Positions 45,140-56,332 of a stretch of 64,000 bases of DNA are shown one piece after another. Origin of the DNA: Cudoniella acicularis. Lineage: Eukaryota; Ascomycota; Leotiomycetes; Helotiales; Helotiaceae. The notes under the pieces were generated by a model, which was not told where the DNA came from, did not search any database, and saw only the letters and a program-made list of their open reading frames with translations. Each line of letters starts with the position of its first letter. The first letter of the stretch is position 1. The DNA lies in the NCBI GenBank assembly GCA_013054445.1, contig JAAMPI010000104.1, positions 1 through 64,000 on the forward strand, read 5' to 3'. The position numbers were made by a program, and so were the translations under genes.

Positions 45140-46392
45140 ATGGCTCCAGCTCCTCCAAAAGTCCTTATTCCAATGTCCGACTACGGCCATGACCCAACAG
45201 GTAGGGCGATACGATCCTGAAAAACAATATGCGAAATCGCACAGCATCAATATCGTCAATACGTTGAAAGTCAATTGGTCAAGTGTGATGCTGATGGCGG
45301 CTTCTCTTCCGTAGAGACTGCAATTCCTTACGCGGCCTTCAAGAAAGCCGGCTTCGAGGTCTTTTTTGCCACGGAGAACGGCAGCACGCCTGCTTGCGAT
45401 AAGAAGATGCTCGAAGGCATCACGCAAAAACTCCTTGTATGAATGATTGCTGGAGCGCGTTCTCTATTGGACTGTCGCTCATATTGTTAGGGCGCTACCA
45501 AAACGGCGGTCGAAGCCTACAAGCAAATGTCTGGAACACCTGAGTTTCGACAGCCTTTGTCATGGTCCGCTGCGGATTTTACACTGGACCCGTACAATCT
45601 GATTTTCCTTCCAGGTGGGCATGACAAAGGTGTTCAGCAGTAAGTTGAGTCTTGATGGTTGATTCATTTTGTCTGGCAAGCCATTCAAAGTCTTTCTTAT
45701 TAGTGTTATATCTTTTGAGTCTATGTTGTTTTGAGTTTTTCACGGCTTGATATATCTTTTGACATCGCCATCCAGAGTGCTATCACTCTCCTGGTCAAGG
45801 CACCAGGGTTATATTCTCAAAATACAGTTATCCACATCCGCTGACTTATGTTGCCAAAGGGTTATTGACTCCCCTATTATTCACAAGCATCTCGCCAGTT
45901 ATTTCCCCACCACTAGAAAGCCAAGCATAAGATCGGTTGCAGCAGTCTGTCACGGCGTCATGGTACTATCAAAGACCGATGACGCCAATGGTAAGAGTAT
46001 CATTCACGAATGTATAACAACTGCACTTCCAACAAGATTTGAGCAAGTTGCATTTTGGGGAACGAGGGCATTTCTCGGGGACTACTACAAAACCTACGGT
46101 GCTTGCAGTGACAATGTAGAAGAATTTGTATATCGTTTGAAAAGCCTTGGGACGCAGACTCTGATATATCTACAGGTTCGAAAACGCTTAGATGATCCAA
46201 ATACTCAATACAAGAACAGCCTCTCAATGATCCCGTACGTTGACAACAAAGATCTTGACAATATTGGCTGACATTCGGTATAGATTCGTGGTTCAAGACG
46301 AGAATTACAACTACATCTCAGCACGTTTTCCAGCGGACGCACAACTCTTGGCGGAAACCGCAGTTTCGTTAGTCGAAAGTACTATATCTTAG
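45140..46392 (+). CDS. DJ-1/PfpI (class I glutamine amidotransferase-like) protein
   Basis: Five exons: 45140-45200, 45315-45436, 45491-45639, 45860-46234 and 46284-46392. Introns are 114, 54, 220 and 49 nt, and phases close to 271 residues. The start MAPAPPKVLIPMSDYGHDPTE is the usual beta-strand opening of the family. It continues with ETAIPYAAFKKAGFEVFFAT, LIFLPGGHDKGV and the nucleophile elbow AAVCHGVMVL with Cys141, followed by DENYNYISARFPADAQ near the C-terminus. The layout matches fungal ThiJ/PfpI proteins related to Hsp31-type glyoxalases and chaperones. The role could be methylglyoxal detoxification or protein repair, but substrates vary widely. The 220-nt third intron is unusually long for the window, and its acceptor (CCAAAG) is weak. 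Confidence 0.85.
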
Positions 46393-46790
46393 CCATAAAA
46401 TCACATTGTTTCGTACATCAAGCCGCAATATGAAGTGGTGATTTGATTTTTTTTTTTCCAGGCCGGCGGTTCATGTTTTCAAGTATATCCGTATTTGACT
46501 ATTATCATGAATTATGTCTTACCACTCTCGCAACTCAATTCGCAAGTGTACGAATATGATTCAGCAGTCGTTGACAAAGATAATCTCCGTCGTGCTGCTG
46601 ATCCGCTGCAAGCAAACAAAGAGCTTAAGTGTGGCTGGTTTTAGAAGAAAGGTTATGAAAGGCTATTATGAAGTAGGATTTATCAAGGATAAACCTCTTT
46701 GTTATTCAATTTCATCTTCAAAATACTTTTGACCAATTTTGCGCTGTTTGAACTCGAAACCTCGAAACCTCCAAAAACAAAACGGGAATT

Positions 46791-47567
46791 ATGGCTGTTG
46801 GCCTCACCGAATGGGTGTTGAAATACGGCGCAGCACCTGATAAACACAAGAGCGATCTCACACCAACAGCTCCCCGAATTCCTGCTCAAGATCCTGACGA
46901 GTTTTATTGCCTAGAACTGATTGACAATTCACAACGCCAGCGCCTTGGCGGCTTCACCACCAGGGAGTTAGCAGAGTAAGGATAACCAGTCTCCTTAACT
47001 CTTTGTAGTTTTACTCCAGAGACACACTTAAGGCGGAGTAAATGCTTCTAGAATAACTCAAGCTGTCTTTTCTACTCCGTTTACTCTTGAAACATATTGA
47101 GATAAGACTGCGCTGACTCTTCGATCTTCTAGTCTCGACACCCTTTGCGTAAGAGATGTAACACCAGGTAACCTAAGGAATGGCGTCATTCAACTGCTGC
47201 AAAGGGATAGTTGGGGACGTATTCCGGCTCAACCCGAATTCAAACGGTCGGATCTTTACCCGTTAAGAGGCCGTCCAGGGGAGCATTGGACGGCACATAA
47301 TAATGAAATTTGGGAGATTTTGCGACCTATCCTCAAGATTGCGTCCCGTATTTTGATGTCAGAATACCTTCTACCTTGGGTACTTCTCAATACTGGAAAT
47401 CGATGAAATCGCTGACTAAACACCAATAGTTTGAAGCTTTTCTGAGAAGTCCTCGAATTCCAGTTCCAGAGGACAGGTTGCCAGATGCCGTGAGAGCAGA
47501 TCACAAAACAAGTCCCTGGGTGTCATTTAGGCGTCCAGAACCTCCGACACATCCCGAGCAGTCATAA
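46791..47567 (+). CDS. unrecognised small protein with two introns
   Basis: Three exons, 46791-46975, 47133-47379 and 47430-47567, giving 189 residues with closing phases. It starts MAVGLTEWVLKYGAAPDK and is rich in Arg, Pro and Asp, with YCLELIDNSQRQRLGGF, WTAHNNEIWEILRP and FLRSPRIPVPED. No signal peptide, membrane helix or known motif is seen. The first intron (157 nt) has a GTAAGG donor. Most of it (46981-47132) is closely similar to a segment at 48059-48208 in front of the next gene. The coherent translation across three exons supports a real gene; its function is unknown. Confidence 0.6.
46981..47132. repeat. duplicated ~150 bp segment, copy 1 (intron 1)
   Basis: It starts GATAACCAGTCTCCTTAACTC and ends CTCTTCGATCTTCTAG, the intron acceptor. 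It matches 48059-48208 along its whole length with scattered substitutions and small gaps. Confidence 0.75.
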
Positions 47568-48058
47568 AAAGACTGAGATGAAGTTTTCGAAGTGCTACGC
47601 ACAAAACTGAAATTCACTCTTGGATTTATGATAACGGGAGAAAATCCTTGTATTTAACCTGTTTCTTTACTCCTTACCTGAGGTCCTTCTTGGTGGTTCG
47701 GTATCTGTTTAGTCCCCTTGTCTCTTACCGGCTACCATCCTTCTCGAGAAAACATCGGACTAATTATTAAAGTGTTCCCGAACAACCCAGATGGATGCTC
47801 GAATGTTTACGGATTCACCGTAATGAATTACGATGAAATGATAAATCGACGAGGGCCCAAGTTCAAGTGGCGAGCCTTCGCATTCCTAAATACCGGAAGC
47901 TTTGAGCTGCTGCGGTACCAAAAACTGAATATATCGGAACGTATGTCTGTGGAATGGCTTATAGCAACAACGGTACAGTTACTCTCCATGTATAAAGGTC
48001 TGTTTAGACTGACGAGTGAGATGGGTTGTACATGAGGTCATGTATGCCTGCCAGGAAT
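47568..48058 (+). other. possible orphan exon in intergenic region
   Basis: An open frame covers about 47715-48035 and reads VFPNNPDGCSNVYGFTVMNY, then PKFKWRAFAFLNTGSFELLR, which looks protein-like. It follows an acceptor-like CTAATTATTAAAG near 47770. It has no good ATG and I could not attach it to either neighbouring gene. Confidence 0.3.
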
Positions 48059-48208
48059 GATAATCCCGCTCCTTAATTCTTTGTCGTTTCACTCCAGAGA
48101 CACTTTCGAGGGGAAGTAAATACTATTAGAACAGTTAAAAGCAGTCATTTCTATTCAAACTCTTAAAACATATTAATATAGGATTATGCTGGCTCCTCGA
48201 TCTTCTAG
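48059..48208. repeat. duplicated ~150 bp segment, copy 2 (upstream of gene)
   Basis: It begins GATAATCCCGCTCCTTAATTC and ends CTCCTCGATCTTCTAG, and matches intron 1 of the gene at 46791. The donor side is changed (GGAATG instead of GAGTAAG), so it may not splice; it ends 22 nt before the next ATG. Confidence 0.75.
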
Positions 48209-48230
48209 AAATGCAGTGGTCTTCAGCAAA

Positions 48231-49426
48231 ATGACGGATTTCAGGGAACCATACTACCAGGATGAATCAATCGATGAAATAGGCCAGGTCTTTGAAAACG
48301 CTGTAAGTCATATTTTAACTCCTCGCTCATTATCTCAACACGTGAACTGCAGTTCGGATCTATGGATTCAGTGCAACAGATGCTAATTTTGTTAGATGCA
48401 TGGAGGCTATCTGTCCGAATTTCTCAACGACCGATGGAATACTCCATCATTGCCGCTTGGCATTTGGCTCTTTACTTCATGGCCATCAGTATTGAATCCC
48501 ACTTCTTTGCCCTCTCCTCCTCCTCCTCCTCCTCGTTTTAAGTGATTGCATGTTTCACCCCACTGCCTCCTCTCAGTGCCCATCCTTCTCAGAAAAAAAT
48601 ACTAGTTTATTAACAGGTAGTGGATGTCCACCGTAAATCTCCAAACACTCACATTCTCCAGGATTCGCCACCAAACACCTTTACCGATACCTACCCAGTG
48701 CTCATCTCCGTTTTCCAAGATGTTCAACAAAATGAATTTTGGGATATCGGCATCCGCGCTTACGGCCATGGACTTATTTACGGTCGTGCTTTGAAACAGG
48801 GTAACCGTTACGGTATGGTCCCAGCGCAAGGCGATGACAATACCAAGTATATCAGGGAAGGGGATCCCATCCGGATCTTTGGCCAACATCCCAATTTGAG
48901 GGAGCTGCAGTTTGTCAACGAAAGACTGAATAGTCTTAGGGTCCAAAATCTCTCAATGGTTGACCCAATTCAACGAGCAATACTCGGCTTCAGTTTCAAC
49001 CGGGAAACTCGCAAGTTCGTGAAAGCTTTCATTGCGAAAGTCAGAGCCCATATCAACTCCGAATTCGAAATGGATGAAGTGCACCTCCGTCTCGAGAAAT
49101 GCCGCCTAGCTCTCTTCCAACCTGCCAATCCCGCTATGTCACTGACAGAAGACACAATGGAAACAAAACTCCTAGAAGACGTGTACGAACTCGTGAGCGA
49201 TCCATTTCAGATTGCGCAACCGCATGATCGGCAAACCGTCAAGTCAGTTTACGATGTGCTGAAGCAGGATGAAGGGCGTTCGTTTTTTGCAGAGTGCATT
49301 ATGCATCTTATCTTGACGTGGCTGGATCGACCCAGACAATTGGTTTGGGAAGCTGCAGGATGCCGAGTTGGCTTTGTTTCGTTTGAAGTTCATTATGGAG
49401 GGTGCTGGGGATATGTGGACGAATAA
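48231..49426 (+). CDS. unrecognised protein with proline tract
   Basis: A three-exon model, 48231-48302, 48396-48534 and 48621-49426, closes to 338 residues. It starts MTDFREPYYQDESIDEIGQV. The second exon reads MHGGYLSEFLNDRWNTPSLP and ends in a run of six prolines encoded by a CCT microsatellite. Its donor (GTTTTA) is poor, so that junction is tentative. The third exon holds a well-formed soluble domain (SVFQDVQQNEFWDIGIRAYG, RYGMVPAQGDDN, IRIFGQHPNLRELQF) followed by helices. The frame may run on past 49426 through an unseen intron, because similar composition continues to about 49490. No family is recognised. The duplicated segment (48059-48208) lies just upstream. Confidence 0.55.
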
Positions 49427-49818
49427 GACGGTGGTTTGGGAGAGTATTATTATGGAGTTGAAATGGAATGGCCCTCCTCCTGGAGTTGCTGTTTAGAATT
49501 TATTTATTTGAGATGAGTCGTTCTTGAGATAGTTCCTTTTGCTTTTATTTATTTTGGTCTAATTTAAAAAATATTGTTTTTTTCAGAGTCTTCGATATGG
49601 ATTAAGATGAGTTGTTTCCGACCGCTAGGTGCGAAACGAAATGTGGGCTGCGTCGAAAAGGGGGGCGACATCACATGACCTTACACATTCATCCTGCCCA
49701 TCAAGGTACCCTTCTTCGTAAACCGTTTCTGCCCTATCCTGACAGCATGAGTAATTGCAGAACTCGGAAACAAATTTGTAATGATTTATCATAATTTTAG
49801 ACTAGAACTTTCTGTATT
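49427..49818. other. intergenic region
   Basis: No gene seen. Confidence 0.3.
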
Positions 49819-51262
49819 TTAGAGTGTCTGTCTACTATGATGTCCAAGCCCATAACCGATCTCCGTGCCCATGCCCACGTCAGGGTCACCCTGTAAAGTT
49901 GGTCCCAGAGCAGATGGTTTCTTATCTAGATCGCCAACGGAAGAGATTGGGAAATTGCCCAAAATATCGCTGGGATCCCCGTACATTTTTAAGAATGGAT
50001 ATCTGTTTTTGGCGTAGGTCTTTGCTGACACCGGGTGGGAAGGGACCGGAATTCCCAGCGCAGGGAACGTCGTGGCGTCGAAGAGTTGTAGGTTGAGCAT
50101 CACGGTACGGTCAATGCCCCAGCCATTAGCGTCTAGGGTATCTGGCACGATGGTCTGCTTGATGAAGCCGCCAGGAGCGATTGCCATTTCCTCTACCTTT
50201 TTCTGCTTGGCCTTCCTCTGTTCGGCAGCTTGCTCCGCTCTGTTATTATCGAACCCTCCTCTCAATCTAAGAACAAGGTCCATATATGTTCCCTATTTGC
50301 TGCGCCAGCAAGTATAGAGACCAATCTTCAGCTTATTTCGTACCGGCGTTACACTATATAACTCAAGGCAAATCTCTAGGGTGATCATCAGCCATTTTGG
50401 GTATCTTTCATTTTCTGTATGTAGGGCTTACCATCTTGAAGTTGTTGGCCTACCCAAATTATTCTTTGTTGATCAGGAGGAATTCCCTCTTTATCCTGGA
50501 TGACTGACTTTATTTTGCCGATCGTGAAGGATGAGTGTACATCAATAGTGATGGTCTTTCCGTTGAGGGTCTTGATGAAAAATTTCAGATTTCCTTTATA
50601 TTTAGGCTTCCGTTGAATAATCTCAAATTGAATGTCAGTAGTAGAGTCGCCACTAGTTATTTGTGCTTCAATCCAGTAACCAGTTTTCACAGGAGTGGCC
50701 ACGAATTGAGAAACTTTCCCTTAAGCGCTTGTAATTCCATCAAGCCATCGTTAGCGGGGAGGAACAACACAACCCTGGAAATGGATGTCAGGGGCTCTCG
50801 GCAAACCTTTTATTGAACAACGAAGAGCTCTGGGTTCACTGGAAACGGCATTGATGCCCCCAGCATAGACCTTGACTGCGAAAGGGTTCCTGCTTTCGAA
50901 GTTGATCCACATTGCTTCTCGTTCTGTTAAAGGTAAGTGCGCGCTCTTATACACAAATAAAGGTGATATTGAGGAAAGCGACAAAACATACGATGCATCG
51001 GAATAAAAACCCCTCCCTTCTTAACCAGGTCCTGCGGAAGCTTCGACGCGTACGTGATGACATTGTAGATTGGAAACGGACCACAATCAGGGGGAAGGTC
51101 GTACTCCTTTTTATTGTCCGGCACTCGAATGGTTCTTCGAAAAGATATCTCCAGATTATTGCGGTAGGTGCTTCTGACAGAGACGTTCTCGTATGATCAG
51201 GGGAAGGTCATTGGTTCGCTCAACTCAACCTGGATTTCGTGAGTCTGAGTCTGTGAAGTCAT
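49819..51262 (-). pseudogene. broken gene: N-terminal domain + divergent ubiquitin + C-terminal extension
   Basis: Four exons, 51262-50992, 50923-50432, 50375-50344 and 50292-49819, give 423 codons in one continuous phase. The N-terminal domain reads VRSTYRNNLEISFRRTIRVP, PPDCGPFPIYNVITY, QREAMWINFESRNPFAVKVY and WLDGI. This matches, from memory, a conserved fungal domain found in front of ubiquitin. The ubiquitin part ([12 protein letters not shown]... [12 protein letters not shown] ... LVLRLRGG) aligns over all 76 positions with no gap, spanning two introns. It keeps Lys6, 11, 27 and 33 but has Val at 29, Gln at 48 and Pro at 63. After GG comes a ~148-residue tail. In-frame stops are TGA (51197-51199), TAA (50751-50753) and TAA (50721-50723). 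The first TAA sits where relatives have Gln. Probably a pseudogene. Confidence 0.75.
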
Positions 51263-51957
51263 AGCGGTGCTGGGCGTGACGCAAATGCTAGGATGTATCC
51301 GCTCAAAACTTTTGTTTTGTGGAGGGAGAGGAAGGAGACAGTCAGAGCCAAGAAGGCGGACTTATATACAGAATTAGCCGAAGACTTGGCCTGAATGATT
51401 GGCAAGAACCCGAAGCTTCTGTTATGGTCTCAGAAAGCTGCAAGTCATTCAATCAAAGGATGGCGCAATCTCACAGGATTCAAAACTCTAACGATAAACG
51501 GCCTTTGAGTTGCAGAATCAAATGAGAGGCTTTTCTTCGAAGAAAAAGAAAGAAAGCAAAAACTCAATGCTCACCGGGGCGAAGTCACGAGCTATCAAGG
51601 GAGAAACAAACTGTGCTGTAGTAAAGAACGTTGTCTTTTTCATTCTTATTGCCAAGAACATCTACCTAAAGTCCTTTTCATTCCTCACATCTCCTTCATT
51701 ATCATAACAGATACCAGCCTGTCCTGAGCCAGGCGAGGACCGAAGCTCATATCATCAACGCCAAATGGAGGGAATTCGTGCAAAATTTCCACTCAAAGCA
51801 AACAAATAACAATCCCTTTCCGATTCCATGTGGCCCAGGTTCCCACTCGCCTCCCTAGAACACATATTCGTACATCCAGAAGCGTTAATAATCAAGAGCA
51901 CTTCTCAATCAATGACCACCTCATATCAGCCCTTCCCATCTTTCGTAGCCACATTCA
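51263..51957. other. intergenic region
   Basis: No gene is supported. It contains the promoter of the broken ubiquitin gene and the 3' flank of the zinc-finger gene. Confidence 0.3.
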
Positions 51958-54290
51958 TCATGGACTACCAAAGAAAACATCGCTCTCGTCCCTAAACAGG
52001 TCTTCGCCATTATTGGTTCCAAATGCGTCCTCAAATTTTCCCATTAGCAAATCCGGGTCTCGTTCGAGTTGAGTCATTTCATTCGAGCTGGCCGCTGCAA
52101 AGGCTTCCAGAAACATCTCATCGTCATTTTCCGAGATATTTGCAAGGCCGGATAAGCTGGAGAGTTCTTCGCAGTGATTAGAAGCGGTATCCAGTTCGTA
52201 ATAGTGATGGCTTGGAGCAGGGGAAGATGAGGATTCGCATAGGCCAGGGGGAGAATGATAAGGACTATGAGCACTCTTTGCAGGAGATCGCGGTGAAGAT
52301 GGGAGATGTTCGGAAACAGACCCGCGGTGAGAGTACTGAGAGTGGGTGCTAAATGCTTCTGGGGACGCTGCATTTTGAGTTGCTTGTGGAGACACACATT
52401 CTGTTCTGGGGGACTGGGGTTGAGAATATTCGAAACTACTACTCTGCATCACCGAGGATTGAGTATATTGAAAATCCCCGAACGGCTTATCATCAAGAAT
52501 TCCATTCTCGCTTCGTGGAGAGTTCTCTTCATTGCTTTCGGAGCATCCAGTTGTGGACGAAGCGGATGACATGGCTTTGTTCTTGCTTCGAGTTCGAGAT
52601 GATTTGTCGAGTCGCTCTTCATCACCCGGTCTATTCTTGCGAGGTCGTCCACGCTTTACAGTTTTCTTGACAACTCCCTCGAAAGCTCCGATACACATCC
52701 CTCGTTGTCTGTGGCGAGTCAAAGCATCATGGCGAGCAAAGCTGTTTCCACATTGACATGGATATGGCTTTACCCCACTATGGATTTTTGCGTGACGCTT
52801 GAGATCGTGTTGCCGAACGAAACACTTCTTGCAATGGGGGCATTGAAATTGTCTGTCGCCAAGATGAGTCTGGACATGCGACTTGATGTTTTCCTTCCGT
52901 CCAAAGCGCTTCTGGCAATCGGGGTACAAACAAACCCACTTTCCATCCACAGTATCGGGTCCTTGAATGTAAGTAGCAATATCATCGATCGTAATTCCAG
53001 TATCTGTGATTGTCTCTTCGATATTAATGCTGCAAACTGATTCTGATCGCCGGGGAGAGTATGCTTCTGGAGAACAAGGATCGGGGACGTTGACGGCCTG
53101 AGGAGGCTCGGGATAAGACACCCGCGGAGCATTCAATACTGGTTTGCTCTCAAATCCATCGCCCACCAGTGTCATATGGGTGAGCTCTGGAGATGAATGG
53201 TATGACAGTCCAGGTGACGGATCAGCCGAGACTGGAGAAAATTGAGGATTTTCAAATTGTGGCTCGTTCTTCATGAAATCCAGATCCAGATTTGACATGT
53301 TCATAAAATTTGCCGTTGGCATGGGTGCTGAATCAAAACTTGTAGATGTGGGCCTAGGTCCTGTTTGAGGCGGGCTCGGCATTGGATTCATCTCAGTTTC
53401 TCTTCTCATATCTTCGAAAACACCTCTTGCCCGACGATTGCTCTTTGGCTTGATAGTCTCCTCCATTGATGTATCGTAGGAATCAAGAAATCTCTGATTC
53501 ATCTGCTCTTGCTTTACCATTCGCTCATGTGGAGTATCCATAGGGGTTGGTGGGAAATAACCTGAAAGTGTGAGTATAATCTATCTGGAAATACGTGCGG
53601 GAACAACATACTAGAAACATTCTGATTTGGGGGTGTAATTGGTCTATGGGGAGATTGCAGAGCCAAATTCTCAAACTGGGATACTCTGTCGATTATCCCC
53701 CCACTTATTCTTCTTCCGCCTGAAGATCTTCTACTACCATTTTCCCCATTTTGATTTTGGTTACCATTATCGAATCCGGAAGAAAAGTCTAGAAATGCAG
53801 AAGGTGTTAAAGATCCGTCAGGGTTGAAAAGATTGAAGTCCTGGCCCCCATTAAAAGCATTGGGGTGGACATTAATTATCGTATTGATAGGTCCAGAGTA
53901 AGAATATTGAGGTTGTCCTTGTCCCTCGAAATTCATACAACTAGCATCGAATGATTGTCTAAGAGGGGTGACGGCGGGTGAACTTAGATAGTTCTCGTCA
54001 TTGTCGAAATTAAATTGCTGACCCGGGCGTACCAGTCTCTGCTGCTGCGTTTCTCGCAATATATGCTGTGGTGTCGTTTGATATCCTTGGTTAGTAGTAC
54101 TTACCGTAATGTCCTGCGGCGGTGTTGGTCGTCGTCGTTGATCCAGGCTCATGCCACGTCGATGTGTGCCATGTCTCTGGAGGTTGGGCAGGTTATTTGC
54201 CTTCACTGGCTCGAATGCCGTTGGTGTCGAATTTTGTCGTCGGTGTTGTCGTTGTCGGTTGTGAAGGTTGTTTGTTGGATTTGACAGCAT
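51958..54290 (-). CDS. Swi5/Ace2-type C2H2 zinc-finger transcription factor
   Basis: Two exons, 54290-53612 and 53561-51958, with a 50-nt intron (GTATGT...TTCAG), giving 760 residues. I start at MLSNPTNNLHNRQ because it has the better context; an in-frame TTG/ATG extension to 54341 exists. The first ~430 residues are Gln/Asn/Ser/Pro-rich. The DNA-binding region (about 438-520) has WVCLYPDCQKRFGRKENIKS, then HVQTHLGDRQFQCPHCKKCF, VRQHDLKRHAKIHSG and YPCQCGNSFARHDALTRHRQ. This three-finger layout, including NIKSH-QTHL-DR and the CxCG third finger ending RGMC, is that of yeast Swi5/Ace2. A basic VKRGRPRKNRPG patch follows, then a Ser/Pro-rich and acidic tail. In yeast these factors drive daughter-cell and septation genes. 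In filamentous fungi, targets include cell-wall remodelling and conidiation; regulation here is inferred only by homology. Confidence 0.85.
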
Positions 54291-56332
54291 TATGAATGCT
54301 AGAGGAGTTCGGAATGTCGTTCGTCGTTGAAAGTATTGCAATTAAGCAAACCTGTAGGTCCGAGACTGGGGAAAGTTAGAACGTAGCTCCTTGCTCACGA
54401 GATTGTACCACAAGCTCTGATGCTGCGTATTCCCGAATCTCGGTCTCCTCGAGAACCGGATACCAACATGCAGAGCTCCCAGAAATCCCATCGCATCCGC
54501 TGTAGTAGAACCAAACGTACCTCACGCAGCGCAAGCCGTTAGGCCGGGCAAATTGAGATCGTAGGGCCTCTCAGTACTGGGAGACTCTTGTTGAGCCTGT
54601 GGTAGTTGTAGTGTGGCCCTCCTCCAGGCCTTTTGACGAGAAAAGTTGGCTTTACCGGGTTTCTGCTTTCGCGGCCAGAGGAGAGTGAGTTTTTGGTTTG
54701 TAGAGTGTAGAGTGTAGAGTGTAGAGTGTTTGTTCTTGTGATGAGACTTGGGAGATTTGTGGTTTTTGCAGGCGGAGGTGGATGATGATATCTCTGTGCT
54801 TCGCAAGGCGATGTAAACAAGAGGCTTGGCAAGTGCATAGCAACCAGGGGTCGCACAGCAACGCGCCGGCGGAAGGCCTCAAATTGGCCCTTCATGCGGC
54901 GGACCACAAAAGCGGCACATCCACATCAAACCTTCGAAAACAACAATGTGCAGGAGAGCCAGCCATCCGCGAGGCTGAGACTTCTCGGGTTCCCACGACG
55001 ATGTCTTGTAAGAGCCGTTAAATTTCTGCCTTCCAACCGTTTTTGATAGCTCCGCCAACGACACTGCGACGGTCATCTCATCATCTTACAACTTCTTTTC
55101 CACTGTCTGGGCGCGAGTGTTGTCCGGCGGAACGGGTATCTACCACATCTCGGGTTTTCTGCAAGGCTGAATCTGTACGTCCACTTCTATGGTATCAAAC
55201 TTCCACAATTCGGGCGCTTAGTCGGCTATTTGAAGATTGGTCATGAACGCGGGCAAATATGTTGTTGAACTTTTGACCCTCTGAACTTCTTCTCCGTGTT
55301 ACGCAAGTCTCCAAACGTCGCTCCTTCAAGTATTTGGTGTTTTATGGTGCCTTCGCCTGGATTGTTCAATTTGCACAATCCCAAACCAATTTCCTTGGCT
55401 TTTCTCCGAGTTCGTATCCATAGGTAGCATTTCAACTACTCCATATGCTGTTTCAATGATTGGGTTTTAGGCCCAAGGACTCTGGGAAAGTCTTTAGTGC
55501 AGTACGAATAGCTTGAATAAAGAAGGTTTGGGATGTTCTTGTGAATATAATCGAGTCAGGTTTAGTTTAATTCTGATGATCCTTCGCGGACCAGCTCGCA
55601 TCCATTTTAATGCCCACGAAATTCATAATAAACATTGAAATTTTCGAATTCTGACAGGGTCAATCCCCAGACGGGTAATTGCGAAATTCAACCAAGAAAA
55701 GGTCCGGTCGAAATGTGGCATTCCAATATTTTTCTGACGAAGGACTCAAAGCTTGGCAGAATCTAAGCTTCATGTCAAGACAAACAACGTAATTCCCTCG
55801 AAAACCTCGAATCGCATGGCTATCTCTAAATCGAGTTTCACAAAGCCAGCTCGCCTTACACAGGCAAGAAATTTTCAATTCCAAATGGCAAATCTTAAAA
55901 ATACCTACACGTCTGGTAGCCTGCTCCAAAGCCGAGTATTACCTGATCTTTTAGATGTTTCGTTACATTTCGGTGATCCAAGGTTGTAAATTTGGGAAGT
56001 AGGGTTTCTAAACAAACCAGATATTAATAAAAAAAACATTCGTATTTTCAATAGCCATGAGTATAAACAAATAACTTTTCAATGCCTTTTGGCAACGCTT
56101 TCGCGGTCAATTCAAACTGCCGGCTCACGTGCTGCTTTAGGATGCGGTCGGGACATCGTGGGCCATCCCGGATTCGGGTTTCCCTTCCAACGCCCTGGGA
56201 AAAACAACTTTCCTTGCAATGGTTCGCTCTTGGGCCTCGAGACATTCTTCCACACCATCACTGTGACCATTATCGGCGCGCGCATAATATTCCTGCCTTT
56301 CGATCTCCCGATCTCTCCCCAGCTTAGCCATC
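54291..56332. other. 2 kb intergenic region
   Basis: It includes a TAGAGTG microsatellite (four copies at 54701-54728). No supported gene; frames are short. The last ~300 bp are the upstream region of the CBS-PB1 gene. Confidence 0.35.
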
